Translations under genes and position numbers: made by a program
The notes under the pieces: model-generated
Seen by the model: only the letters and a program-made list of their open reading frames with translations
What the model was told of the DNA's origin: nothing
Databases searched by the model: none
Shown: positions 1 to 8,701 of the stretch, piece by piece
Position numbering within the stretch: the first letter of the stretch is position 1
Layout: each line of letters starts with the position of its first letter
Assembly: GCA_001873365.1 (NCBI GenBank)
Contig: MNYZ01000036.1
Coordinates: 1-48,182 of the forward strand
DNA: 48,182 bases
Source of the DNA: Oscillatoriales cyanobacterium CG2_30_40_61
GTDB taxonomy: Bacteria > Cyanobacteriota > Cyanobacteriia > Cyanobacteriales > Microcoleaceae
Direction of reading: 5' to 3'

Positions 1-175
1 AGTAGCAAACAGTGGTGGCGACCACTGTATCCCGTATATACGATTCGACATCGTAGAGTCTTTGCCCTGCTGGGTTTTTGATGCTTTTGATCTTCCCTTC
101 ATCGGCGTATTTTCTTAATGTGTTTGGATGTAGACCCAGAAATTCGACCGCTTTTCTGAGTGGTATGTATGCCAT
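1..175 (-). mobile_element. tnpA: IS607-family tnpA (serine recombinase), 5' part only
   Basis: The minus strand reads an open frame of 58 codons from ATG at 175 to the window edge. It begins MAYIPLRKAVEFLGLHPNTL and continues through KYADEGKI and GQRLYDV to a Cys-Tyr at the edge. This is the MerR-like helix-turn-helix that opens IS607-type TnpA. The serine-recombinase catalytic domain (YCRVSS-type motif) should follow directly outside the window. The upstream ATG at 179 is out of frame, and further upstream ATGs hit a stop. IS607 elements lack terminal inverted repeats and target duplications, so the element end cannot be placed precisely; it probably lies in 180-238, where no gene is seen. 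Family assignment is by recognition of the N-terminal domain. Confidence 0.82.
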
Positions 176-238
176 ACATTAAACTATAGCATACATGAAC
201 ATCTGTTAATAAAACTGACACTGTTGAATAACCCTAGT

Positions 239-397
239 TTAATCTTCCAAGCACCAAGAGAGTAGGACTAATAGTACGACTAAACCGATCGAATTGGGTA
301 GGTGGAGTCCTGTAATCAGATCAATGATAGAGAAAATCCCCGCCTCCGTGATCAATACCCCCAAAAACATAATTAAGCCAGCGAATATTAACAGCAT
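239..397 (-). CDS. Small hydrophobic membrane protein, 52 aa
   Basis: ATG at 397, stop TAA at 239-241. The product starts MLLIFAGLIMFLGVLITEAG and ends with a second hydrophobic run (about residues 37-48) followed by Trp-Cys-Leu-Glu-Asp. Two predicted membrane segments (about 2-17 and 36-48) flank a short polar turn containing Thr-Gly-Leu-His. An in-frame TAA lies just upstream of the ATG, so the frame is closed on both sides. No strong Shine-Dalgarno is visible. The family is not recognised. The open frame on the opposite strand (294-497) is polar, has no recognisable domain and is much less convincing. The IS607 gene begins 64 bp downstream, so this gene may border the insertion site. Confidence 0.45.
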   Translation of the reverse strand: MLLIFAGLIMFLGVLITEAGIFSIIDLITGLHLPNSIGLVVLLVLLSWCLED

Positions 398-535
398 ATT
401 AATTATAAAAACTTATATTTCCAGGATTAATTCGGAAACCCGAACTGAAAAGAACCCGTGGCAAACCCGATCAAAATGCCTTGATCCTCTAAAATAGTAA
501 TAGTGGTCTGTATAACAACAACGGGTTATTAATCA

Positions 536-1351
536 ATGCTCAAGACCCTTCAACATGACTTCCGCATTATCTTTGAGCGTGATCCTGCCGCTCGCAACTG
601 GTTAGAAGTCCTATTCTGCTATCCCGGTCTTCAGGCCTTATTATTCCACCGCCTGGCGCACGGGTTATATATTTTGGGGCTTCCCTTTATTCCCCGCCTG
701 ATTTCCCATCTGGCTAGATTTTTCACGGGAATAGAAATTCATCCTGGGGCTGTGATTGGCAAGGGCGTATTCATCGATCATGGTATGGGAGTTGTGATTG
801 GTGAGACGGCTATTTTAGGGGATTTTTGCCTGATTTATCAAGGTGTCACCCTAGGAGGAACCGGAAAAGAAAGCGGGAAACGCCACCCCACCCTGGGGGA
901 AAATGTGGTGGTTGGCGCCGGAGCCAAGGTTTTAGGTAATATTCAATTAGGGGAAAATGTTCGGATTGGGGCCGGATCGGTGGTGCTCCGGGATGTTCCG
1001 GCTAACTGTACCGTGGTTGGGATTCCGGGTCGGATTGTCTACCGCTCTGGGGTGCGGATTGATCCCCTCGAACATGGCAGTCTTCCCGACTCAGAAGCGC
1101 AGGTGATTCGGATGTTAGTGGATCGGATTGAACTATTGGAACAGCAGGTACAAACCCTGCAACAACAGTCCTCCGTTGCTCAAAATCAACTCGAAGCGGC
1201 TCTAAAATTGGAATACTGTCCTAATCCTGAGCGGTTATCGGTTCGGGAACAAACAACCAATTATGGTCAAGAATACTCGGTTTCCACGGCTACCCATTGT
1301 CGGATAAAAGATAGAACAATTCAACAATTTTTAGATGGTGCTGGGATTTAA
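536..1351 (+). CDS. cysE: Serine O-acetyltransferase CysE
   Basis: Transfers acetyl from acetyl-CoA to L-serine, giving O-acetylserine, the first step of cysteine synthesis in the cytosol. The 271-residue protein has a short N-terminal helical part (1-65) and then a left-handed beta-helix of hexapeptide repeats (about 66-170). It contains [12 protein letters not shown] with the catalytic-type Asp81/His82, and the LGGTGK...RHP segment with His117. A C-terminal extension has a probable coiled coil (about 188-225). The last residues are LDGAGI. A terminal Ile is the hallmark of CysE proteins that dock into the active site of cysteine synthase CysK (known from E. coli CysE). The N-terminus is shorter than in E. 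coli and the C-terminus longer, as in other cyanobacteria. The gene ends 21 bp inside the convergent kinase gene. Confidence 0.95.
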   Translation: MLKTLQHDFRIIFERDPAARNWLEVLFCYPGLQALLFHRLAHGLYILGLPFIPRLISHLARFFTGIEIHPGAVIGKGVFIDHGMGVVIGETAILGDFCLIYQGVTLGGTGKESGKRHPTLGENVVVGAGAKVLGNIQLGENVRIGAGSVVLRDVPANCTVVGIPGRIVYRSGVRIDPLEHGSLPDSEAQVIRMLVDRIELLEQQVQTLQQQSSVAQNQLEAALKLEYCPNPERLSVREQTTNYGQEYSVSTATHCRIKDRTIQQFLDGAGI

Positions 1352-4300
1352 TTGTTGTTGAAGTGCGGTTTTAACTTGCTCAAATTCAGTTTGAATTTGA
1401 GCATATATTTTTTCAGATTCAGATTCAGATAAGGGATTTTGAGTTTGATTACATTGACGGGCTAGGGTTTCTAATTTTTGGCAGTATTCTGATAGTCCAA
1501 AAGCACCCAGGGTTCCACTAATTGATTTTAAAGAATGGGCTGCCGGTTGTAAAGCCTCGGCGTCGATTTTGATGATCGCTTTGGCAATATTTTCTAACAG
1601 TTCGGGGGCCGTATCAAAGTAAATCTCAATCACTTCTTCTAGGGCTTCCACCTCTCGTAAACCTTCTAAAACCTTAGCATCTAAAATCGTTGAGTTTAAA
1701 CTTTGATTTGAGGTTTTATCAATAGTAATTTCCGCCTCTAAATTCGAGCTTTGGTTGCTCAGAGGCTGACATTTACTTAAAACATGGATTAATTGTTCCA
1801 TGCGAATGGGCTTACTAATATAATCATCCATGCCCGCACTGATACACTCATGGCGATCGCTTTCCATCGCATTCGCCGTTACCGCAATAATTCTGGGTCG
1901 CATCGGTTGAGATTTCTCGGAATTGCCATATAATTTTTGAATCTGACGCGACGCCTCTAACCCATCCATTTCCGGCATTTGCATATCCATCAAAATCACA
2001 TCATAGGGTTGACGACGCAGGGCTTCTAAAACTTCAAAACCATTCCCCGCCACATCGGCCCGATATCCCATCCGTTGTAATATTTGTAAAGCAACTTTTT
2101 GATTTACTAAATGATCTTCTGCTAATAGAATTCTCAGGGGTAATTGTTCAGCGAGTAAAGGAATATCCTGGGACGATCGCAAATTTCCCCGGTTGCGACT
2201 GTGTAAATAGGTTTGACTCTGAACATGAACTGCTAAAGGTTCTTCTCCTAAAATATTAATTAACACATTATAAAGTTGGGATTGTTTAATTGGTTTATTT
2301 AAACAGGCTGCAATTTCAATCGATTTAGATTTGCCTAAATTTTCTCCGCCTACGGATGTTAATAAAATCAAAGGTAACTTTTGATTGGCCGGTAACTGAC
2401 GAATTTTTTGAGCTAAGGTCAACCCATCCATAGCCACCATTTGCATTTCAATAATTGCCCCATCAAAGGTTTGACGCTGCAACCATTCCAGCGCCTTAAC
2501 TCCATTTTCCACCGTTTGGCTTAACATTCCCCAGGCTTGGGTTTGGAGTTTTAACATCTGGCGACTGCTGGCATTATCATCCACAATTAATAACTGTTTT
2601 CCTGCTAATTCATTCCGGGTTGACCATTCAGGAGATAAATTAGAACCGGACTGAGTAACAACGGTAAAATAAAAGGTTGAACCTGGGCGATTTTGTTGAT
2701 TTTTTTCGGTTTTATGATCATCTTCATCTAACAGACAAAAGGAATCCAAAGATTGTTCAAGTTTAAAATTAATCGGTGGATCTCCCGCCGTTTCCCCTTG
2801 ACTTTCCACCCACATCTGCCCCCCCATGAGTTCCGCTAATCGTTTGCTAATTACTAATCCTAAACCCGTACCGCCATATTGACGATTAATTGAGGAATCT
2901 ACCTGACTAAAAGACTGAAAAAGTCGATCCATTCTATTAGCAGGAATCCCAATTCCCGTATCTTGAACCGCAAACCTAATTTCATAGAAAGAAGCATCTA
3001 AACCACTATCTTGAGGCGGATATTTTTCTGGAATTTTACCGGATTCAATTGGAGAATCATTAATTTTTTCTGCTGTTACGGATACCACAACTTCTCCCGT
3101 TTCCGTAAACTTCACCGCATTACTCAAAAGATTAACCAGAACTTGACGTAATCTTGCCATATCCCCGACAATTTGATTGGGGGTACAGGGATCAATTAAA
3201 TAGGCTAAATCAAGATTTTTACTGGCGGCTTTAGTTACCAATAAATCCAAGGATTCTTCAATACAAGTTCTTAAATAAAAGGGATGATTTTCTAAATCTA
3301 ATTTTCCTGATTCAATTTTAGAAAAATCCAAAATATCATTAATTAAAGAAAGTAAGGCATCACTACTACTACGAATGGTTTCTACAAAATCTTGCTGCAT
3401 CGGGGTTAGGGCCGTATCTAATAATAATCCAGTCATCCCAATTACCGCATTCATCGGAGTCCTAATTTCATGACTCATGGTGGCTAAAAATTCACTTTTT
3501 GCCCGGGTTGCTGCTAGGGCTTGATCCCGTGCTTTTGCTAAAGCGGTGGAGGTTTCTTGACGTTCAATTTCACCTCCTATCCATTGAGCCATTAATTTTA
3601 ATAAATCTCGATCCACCGCTTGAAATGGCTCGGATAAGGCTTGAGAACTCCAAAAACAGAGGGTTCCATAAACCTCTCCTTCAACAATTACTGGCGTTCC
3701 CATATAGGCTTCAATTGGGAAGGTTTTATTGGCTGGACAAAAGGGCAAACCTGAAAATTTTATCGATTCAAAATACAAGGGTTGTTTGGCTTTAATTGTG
3801 ACTTGGCAAAATGTATCTTCTAGTCGGTATTTTTGTCCAATTTGAATTGATGAATTAGGGGCAATCACCGCTATAATTTTATAGGAATAACATTCTTTTT
3901 GCTCACTGTCTAGCCCTAAGTTGGGATCGATTTTAACCCGGGATAAAATCCCATATTCTAAGCCAAATTTTGTACAGCCTAATTCTAAAATTTGTTGCAG
4001 TCGCGTCTCAAAGGTGAACTCTTGACCGGAGGTAATTTGATAAAGTGTTCTAATTGAAGATTCACTATCTTGAAGTTGTTGTTCCCGTTGTTTGCGTTCG
4101 GTAATATCTCGCGATACCCCAATAATTTCATAAACACTTCCGGTGGTGGTATCTCGAATGGAACTACTGGTGGTTTCAAACCAAATATAATCCCCATTTT
4201 TATGATAAATTCGATATTCAATAGTATAGATAACATTTTGTTGTAAAATAATTTTATAGGCTTTAATAATCACATCTAAATCATCGGGATGGATAAATTG

Positions 4301-5542
4301 GGGTAACTGATTTCCGATTAATTCCTCCGGTTCATATCCTAATAAACTCCGACAGGCGGGAGACGCATATAAAAAGACTCCTTCGGGGGAATGACGGGTA
4401 ATCATATCCGTTGAATTTTCCGCCATTAATCGATAGCGTTGCTCACTTTCTTGACCTTGAACTTGGGCTTCGGCTAGGGCTTGCAACATTCCATTAATTG
4501 CTTCGGCTAAACTTGATAATTCATCCTCTCCCGTTGCTTCAATTCTTAAACTCAAATCTCCGGTTTTCCTAATTTCATTCACGGAACTATTTAGGTGGGT
4601 GAGTCTAGCTAAAACCAACTTTTCTAATAGTAATAGGGTAAGGGCTCCAAAAATTAATCCGACCCCTAATAAAAATAAAGTGAAATAAGCTAAAGTGGTT
4701 TGACCTTGTTGATAAATAGGACGACGAACTTGAACCTGTAAAAGTAATTTAGGTTGACCATAAATATCTGCTATCATAGCGGAGGCGATCGCTGTTTCTG
4801 CATTCAAAGATTGTAACTCAATTGCCTGGGGATCGATCAAGTTTTCCGTGTAAGGTTGAATTTGAGGAGACAATAAAACCCGATTAATTTTCATCTCCTC
4901 AGAAATTAAATTTAAGGTTAAAGACTGTTGGGTAATTTCATTTAATCGTTGAACTTCTGAGATATTAAGATAACGTCCTAAAATCAATACTCCTCGACTT
5001 GGTCCCGAGGCGGAACTGGTTAAAATAGGCCGGGAAACAATTAATAATGGACTTTCGGGTAAAACAATGATTCCTTGTAGGGAAACAGGCTTTAAATCCG
5101 GTTCTTTGAGACTCGCTAATAAGGGACTATTTAAGACCAGATGGGGGGAAAGACTGGGGGGAATTGGTATTTCCTGACGACGTTGGGAATCAAATCCTTT
5201 ACTAAAAACCATCTCCCCTTGAGAGTTAATCAAAATCAGTAAATTAATTCGCAGGTCAGCGAAGGTGGTATCCACTAAATTAGACGCAATATATTGATGG
5301 TTACGAGCGTCAATAAAGCGATAGGTGTCATCCCATTTTGCTTGATCCTGAGCAATTAAGTCTAAACTATCTAAATCATCATTAATTGCATTTAAAGCCT
5401 GAATAATATCTTGGCGCACATACTGATTTTCCAATTGTCGAAAATCATGTACCAGCAGCAAGGAGGCACTAATATACATCGCCACGATTAACCCAATTAG
5501 GGCGGCACTAATAATGATCAGTGTTTTTTTTCGTAATTTCAT
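1331..5542 (-). CDS. Hybrid histidine kinase: CHASE4-HAMP-PAS-GAF-HisKA-HATPase-REC-REC-HPt
   Basis: A 1403-residue membrane sensor kinase. TM1 is about 9-32. A periplasmic CHASE4-like domain follows (about 33-280, with the WDDTY motif). TM2 is about 284-310, then HAMP (about 305-360), PAS (about 370-488, ending in a DITERKQ-type exit), GAF (about 500-665), HisKA with phospho-acceptor His691 in SHEIRTP, and an HATPase with DTGIGI and GGTGLGL boxes. Two receivers and a C-terminal HPt domain (His1336 in AHSLKSISG) follow. Receiver 2 has the normal phospho-Asp (Asp1186 in [10 protein letters not shown]). Receiver 1 has Glu1032 where Asp is expected, so it is probably not phosphorylated. The ligand is unknown. 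All modules of an internal phosphorelay are present, with HPt output to an unlinked regulator. The last codons overlap the end of cysE in antisense. Confidence 0.9.
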   Translation of the reverse strand: MKLRKKTLIIISAALIGLIVAMYISASLLLVHDFRQLENQYVRQDIIQALNAINDDLDSLDLIAQDQAKWDDTYRFIDARNHQYIASNLVDTTFADLRINLLILINSQGEMVFSKGFDSQRRQEIPIPPSLSPHLVLNSPLLASLKEPDLKPVSLQGIIVLPESPLLIVSRPILTSSASGPSRGVLILGRYLNISEVQRLNEITQQSLTLNLISEEMKINRVLLSPQIQPYTENLIDPQAIELQSLNAETAIASAMIADIYGQPKLLLQVQVRRPIYQQGQTTLAYFTLFLLGVGLIFGALTLLLLEKLVLARLTHLNSSVNEIRKTGDLSLRIEATGEDELSSLAEAINGMLQALAEAQVQGQESEQRYRLMAENSTDMITRHSPEGVFLYASPACRSLLGYEPEELIGNQLPQFIHPDDLDVIIKAYKIILQQNVIYTIEYRIYHKNGDYIWFETTSSSIRDTTTGSVYEIIGVSRDITERKQREQQLQDSESSIRTLYQITSGQEFTFETRLQQILELGCTKFGLEYGILSRVKIDPNLGLDSEQKECYSYKIIAVIAPNSSIQIGQKYRLEDTFCQVTIKAKQPLYFESIKFSGLPFCPANKTFPIEAYMGTPVIVEGEVYGTLCFWSSQALSEPFQAVDRDLLKLMAQWIGGEIERQETSTALAKARDQALAATRAKSEFLATMSHEIRTPMNAVIGMTGLLLDTALTPMQQDFVETIRSSSDALLSLINDILDFSKIESGKLDLENHPFYLRTCIEESLDLLVTKAASKNLDLAYLIDPCTPNQIVGDMARLRQVLVNLLSNAVKFTETGEVVVSVTAEKINDSPIESGKIPEKYPPQDSGLDASFYEIRFAVQDTGIGIPANRMDRLFQSFSQVDSSINRQYGGTGLGLVISKRLAELMGGQMWVESQGETAGDPPINFKLEQSLDSFCLLDEDDHKTEKNQQNRPGSTFYFTVVTQSGSNLSPEWSTRNELAGKQLLIVDDNASSRQMLKLQTQAWGMLSQTVENGVKALEWLQRQTFDGAIIEMQMVAMDGLTLAQKIRQLPANQKLPLILLTSVGGENLGKSKSIEIAACLNKPIKQSQLYNVLINILGEEPLAVHVQSQTYLHSRNRGNLRSSQDIPLLAEQLPLRILLAEDHLVNQKVALQILQRMGYRADVAGNGFEVLEALRRQPYDVILMDMQMPEMDGLEASRQIQKLYGNSEKSQPMRPRIIAVTANAMESDRHECISAGMDDYISKPIRMEQLIHVLSKCQPLSNQSSNLEAEITIDKTSNQSLNSTILDAKVLEGLREVEALEEVIEIYFDTAPELLENIAKAIIKIDAEALQPAAHSLKSISGTLGAFGLSEYCQKLETLARQCNQTQNPLSESESEKIYAQIQTEFEQVKTALQQQLNPSTI

Positions 5543-5848
5543 GGCGGTATTACCTTAGACGTGCTGTTGGGCTGTGTAAGGGGTTACGGTTTGCCCCCCT
5601 TTTTTCAAGATTTCAATTCTATACAACCGTAAATGCACCCCATCAATAGTTACAATCAATGCAATCACCCCAGGGGAATCCTACTGAAATAAATTCTATC
5701 TGTGATTGTATCTTGCTTTTTGGAGTTCGTAGTGGGTCTAAACAGAAGTTAAGGTTAAGAATAATATTTTACTCCTGATTTTATGGAGTTGGGTTAAAAA
5801 TTGATTATCCCCAGGTATCGATCCCCGGGTTTAGTATTAATAATTAAA
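5543..5848. other. Intergenic region, no gene seen
   Basis: About 306 bp upstream of the minus-strand hybrid kinase and downstream of the DUF4079 gene. Both strands are closed in all frames by frequent stops. It should hold the kinase promoter, but no confident -35/-10 pair stands out. A weak hairpin-like stretch (CCCCAGG...CCCCGGG, about 5810-5830) lies about 20 bp past the DUF4079 stop and may serve as its terminator. Confidence 0.4.
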
Positions 5849-6286
5849 TTATTGTAAATATTTCTGGACAATCACCCATCCCGATAGGGACACGGCACTA
5901 AAAGCAAAAAATAAACCCAGATTTAGACTCAGATGCAAAGGACGCGCCCAAGGATTTTTGGGATGAATTTGGCTGGCACTCCAGGCCGATCCTAATACTA
6001 AACCTACCACAATTAATCCGGCGGCTAGATGAATTGAATGTCCTAAACTCCCGTAATATCCAAGAGTTCCCACTAAACCAACCGTTAATAAAATTAGGAC
6101 TAAACCCACCATCCCCCCACCGATCAGATAATGAAAAGTTCTGAGTCCTTTGGGTCGAGGTTGTTTACGGGCGCTCGAATATAGCATCCATCCTCCGGTT
6201 ATCGCTAACAAAACATACGCGAAAACAGAAAATCCCATCGACCAAGCCGCAATTTTCCACAACCATAAAAACGAGGGTAAATTCAT
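5849..6286 (-). CDS. DUF4079 family four-helix membrane protein
   Basis: A 145-residue integral membrane protein with four hydrophobic segments (about 12-35, 50-72, 82-103 and 120-142). Conserved-looking features are HYLIGGGM and SLGHSIHLAAGL; paired His residues of this kind could bind heme or a pigment, which is inference. DUF4079 proteins are widespread in cyanobacteria and plastids with no settled function. I recall them as recurrent neighbours of zeta-carotene desaturase. Here the gene is third in a same-strand run: zds, SRPBCC protein, DUF4079. Its first codons (MNLP) lie inside copy 1 of an 87-bp duplication, and the second copy carries a dead echo of the same start (ATG, five codons, stop). 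Confidence 0.8.
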   Translation of the reverse strand: MNLPSFLWLWKIAAWSMGFSVFAYVLLAITGGWMLYSSARKQPRPKGLRTFHYLIGGGMVGLVLILLTVGLVGTLGYYGSLGHSIHLAAGLIVVGLVLGSAWSASQIHPKNPWARPLHLSLNLGLFFAFSAVSLSGWVIVQKYLQ

Positions 6287-6451
6287 AACACAGATTTAAA
6301 CGGATTAAAGGGATTTCACAGATAGGGATTTTAACGGATGTTAATTTCAAGATTTACCGTCATAAGGGTAAATTCATAACACGGATTTAAACGGATTAAA
6401 GGGATTTCACAGATAGGAATTTTAACGGATGTTAATTTCAAGATTTACCGT
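6274..6451. repeat. 87-bp near-perfect direct duplication
   Basis: Copy 1 is 6274-6360 and copy 2 is 6365-6451, separated by 4 bp (offset 91). I count only two differences (A/G near the start of the unit and G/A in GATAGG). Copy 1 contains the true start of the DUF4079 gene plus a vestige of the SRPBCC gene end. Copy 2 contains the true end of the SRPBCC gene plus a vestige of the DUF4079 start. The unit is therefore the original intergenic spacer together with the edges of both genes, duplicated in place. The near identity points to a recent event. Confidence 0.9.
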
Positions 6452-6884
6452 AATATTCTACGGCATAGTCCTTAAATCGTTCTAAATCTTTTTGCAGGGT
6501 TGACTCCACAACTCCCCCTAAAAATAAATTATCCATCAGGAGTCCTAAAAACCCTGGAATTGCGTATGAAATAGTTAATTTAACAATACTACTCCCATGA
6601 CGATCATAAAATCTAATCGCGCCTCGATTGGGTAAACCATCGACGGATTCCCATTGAATAATTTGATTAGGAATTTGTTTTAAAATCCTTGATAACCAAC
6701 TAAATTCAAAATTACCTGTTGCTAATTTCCAACGGGATAAATCAGGATTATCCTCTAAAATTTTAACCGAATCAATCCATTTCATCCAACGGGGCATATG
6801 TTCTAAATCTGACCACAAATCCCAGGAGACTTCAATGGGAACAGGAACTTCCACTTGCACACTATGTTCTAACCAATCAGCCAT
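6438..6884 (-). CDS. SRPBCC-family (cyclase/dehydrase-like) protein
   Basis: A 148-residue soluble protein that begins with a VQVEVPVPIEVSWDLWSDLE segment and continues LEHMPRWMKWIDSVKIL, the typical opening of polyketide-cyclase/START-like (SRPBCC) folds. It ends in a long helix. The fold forms a deep hydrophobic cavity for lipids or isoprenoids. It sits between zds and a DUF4079 membrane gene on the same strand, so a role in binding or trafficking a carotenoid or other lipophilic intermediate is plausible but unproven. Its last codons (YYGKS) lie in copy 2 of the 87-bp duplication. Spacing to zds is 172 bp, containing short AATAGGG-type repeats near 6896-6930. Confidence 0.82.
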   Translation of the reverse strand: MADWLEHSVQVEVPVPIEVSWDLWSDLEHMPRWMKWIDSVKILEDNPDLSRWKLATGNFEFSWLSRILKQIPNQIIQWESVDGLPNRGAIRFYDRHGSSIVKLTISYAIPGFLGLLMDNLFLGGVVESTLQKDLERFKDYAVEYYGKS

Positions 6885-7056
6885 AATATTAGGAGTAGGG
6901 AATGGGGTAATAGGGAATAGGGTAATAGGGGAAAAAATGATTGAATTTTATCAGTTTGGGCAAGTGTTGGAGGAGGCTTATAGTGGGATAGGAATTTTGA
7001 ATAATAATTAGCTTAAAACCGATGGTTTAGACTAATTATTAAGATCAAATCCTGAA
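6885..7056. repeat. Short AATAGGG-type tandem repeat in the zds/SRPBCC spacer
   Basis: The spacer between zds and the SRPBCC gene starts with several imperfect copies of GGGTAATAGGG/GGGAATAGG (about 6894-6930). No gene or clear terminator is visible. It may carry a separate promoter for the two downstream genes. Confidence 0.5.
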
Positions 7057-8526
7057 TTATCCAGCAACGACTGGGGCAGGTTTAAGATCGGAAAAATCAG
7101 TTTCTAAGATTGCCTTAGCTGCTTGTCGTCCTGAAATCGTTGCTCCTTCCATACTATCAATATAATCCTGTTGCGTGTAACTTCCGGCTAAAAAGAAATT
7201 AGCAACGGGAGTTTTTTGCGCCGGACGGTAAGCGTCCATTCCGGGGGATTCTCGATACAAAGATTGAGCTAATTTAACCACACTATACCAGGTCATATTC
7301 AGTTCCCGGGAACTAGGAAATAAATTATGAACTTGTTTTAAAACGTGTTGGGCAATTTCCTGATTATTTTGTTTAATAAACGGATCACCCGGGGTTAATA
7401 CTAACTGTAATAAAGATCCCTGTCCCTCTCGATAATAGTCCGCCGGACTTGATAATGCTAAATCAGAAAAACAGGAAAAATCGGCATCGGCTGTATATAA
7501 TAAATTATCAATTCCCGCCGCTTCTTGGAGTTGTTGACGTTTTTTAGGATCATTTAATTCCGTCACCCAACCATCAAACCGCAGTTGTACCGTTGCCACG
7601 GGAACCGCTTCTAATTTATAAATATTATCAAACTCCGGCCATTTTCGCCAAGCTGGAGGAATCATTTTTTGTACCCCTGGAATATCCCCGGCAAAAACAT
7701 AGGTATCGGCGACAATAGTTTCCTCGGTTTCCCCTTTTGCTATTACCATTCCGGTCACATAGGTTTTCCCTTCTATTTCTGTAAATTGAATATCTCTAAC
7801 TCGACGTCGGGTATGAATTTTTACGCCTCGTTGTTCTAAATAATTAACAATTGGTTTATGTAAATATTCCGCCGGAGATCCTGCCAACATTCGCAACATA
7901 GATGCCTCCGTTTTGGTGGCAAAAAATAGGAAAATCGTCAACATACACCGAGCAGAAATATTCTCAGTATCGATAAATCCTAACGCATAGGCGATCGGAT
8001 TCCACATCCGTTTGAGACTGCCCTCCGACCCGCCATGACTGCGAAACCAGTCGGCAAAACTCACCCGGTCAAGTTCTCGGATGGTTTTCATCGCCCCTTC
8101 AAAGTCTACCAACCCTTGGACAATTGGGCTAGTTCCCAGGGCGATCGCATTTTGCAGTTTATCAATTACCGAGAGTTGGGAAGTGGTGAAAAATGCCTTC
8201 AACCCGTTAAAGGGGGCTCCGGTAAGGAAGCGAAAGTCCAAACTGCCCGTTTTTCCCCCGGTATTAACAAAAACGTGGGTATGGTCTTTTAACCGAAGGT
8301 TGTCAATGGCCCCCACCTTCCGCATCAGATCAAATAAGTTATAGTAGCAGCCAAAAAAGACGTGCAACCCCATTTCAATGTGGTTTCCTTCCGGGTCTAT
8401 CCAACTGCTGACTTTACCCCCGACAAAGGGACGGGATTCAAAAATCTCTACTTCGTGTCCGGCATCTACTAGGTCAATTGCCGTAGCCATGCCCGCTAAA
8501 CCTGCTCCTGCGATCGCAACCCGCAT
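7057..8526 (-). CDS. zds: 9,9'-di-cis-zeta-carotene desaturase Zds
   Basis: FAD-dependent desaturase that converts zeta-carotene via neurosporene to (pro)lycopene at the thylakoid or plasma membrane. The 489-residue protein opens with the dinucleotide-binding motif [14 protein letters not shown] and an ESRPFVGGK segment typical of CrtP/CrtQ-type desaturases. It carries the C-terminal carotenoid-desaturase signature around [20 protein letters not shown], in which FAD contacts lie. Length and motifs fit plant-type Zds rather than bacterial CrtI. It is first in a same-strand group with an SRPBCC and a DUF4079 gene, suggesting a carotenoid-related unit. The start ATG at 8526 leads directly into the Rossmann strand, as expected. 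Confidence 0.93.
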   Translation of the reverse strand: MRVAIAGAGLAGMATAIDLVDAGHEVEIFESRPFVGGKVSSWIDPEGNHIEMGLHVFFGCYYNLFDLMRKVGAIDNLRLKDHTHVFVNTGGKTGSLDFRFLTGAPFNGLKAFFTTSQLSVIDKLQNAIALGTSPIVQGLVDFEGAMKTIRELDRVSFADWFRSHGGSEGSLKRMWNPIAYALGFIDTENISARCMLTIFLFFATKTEASMLRMLAGSPAEYLHKPIVNYLEQRGVKIHTRRRVRDIQFTEIEGKTYVTGMVIAKGETEETIVADTYVFAGDIPGVQKMIPPAWRKWPEFDNIYKLEAVPVATVQLRFDGWVTELNDPKKRQQLQEAAGIDNLLYTADADFSCFSDLALSSPADYYREGQGSLLQLVLTPGDPFIKQNNQEIAQHVLKQVHNLFPSSRELNMTWYSVVKLAQSLYRESPGMDAYRPAQKTPVANFFLAGSYTQQDYIDSMEGATISGRQAAKAILETDFSDLKPAPVVAG

Positions 8527-8598
8527 TTGTTAGACTGCCCTTTAACTTAAGCGTTTGTTTACAGATTGTAACAAAAATCGGGAAGATTCAAAAGATTT

Positions 8599-8683
8599 AG
8601 GACTTAGGCCAAGAAACCCGGTTTCTAGGAAAAATATGCAGGTTTCTCGCTAGATATCTAAAAGAAACCCGGTTTCTGAGCCC
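8599..8683. repeat. Dispersed palindromic repeat (AAGAAACCCGGTTTCT type), copy 1
   Basis: Two AGAAACC/GGTTTCT palindromes (at about 8611-8626 and 8662-8677) flank a TAGATATCTA palindrome. A second copy with the same order lies at 16831-16915. Located between the zds promoter and the end of the TPR glycosyltransferase gene, with no coding capacity. Confidence 0.8.
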
Positions 8684-8701
8684 GCGCTGATTCTGTAGGG
8701 T

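Noticed and set aside
294-497. 67-codon open frame on the plus strand before cysE
   Set aside because: Polar, no recognisable domain, and antisense to a more gene-like hydrophobic frame (239-397).
6165-6350. 61-codon frame upstream of the DUF4079 gene
   Set aside because: It comes from the 87-bp duplication and an alternative frame of the membrane gene.
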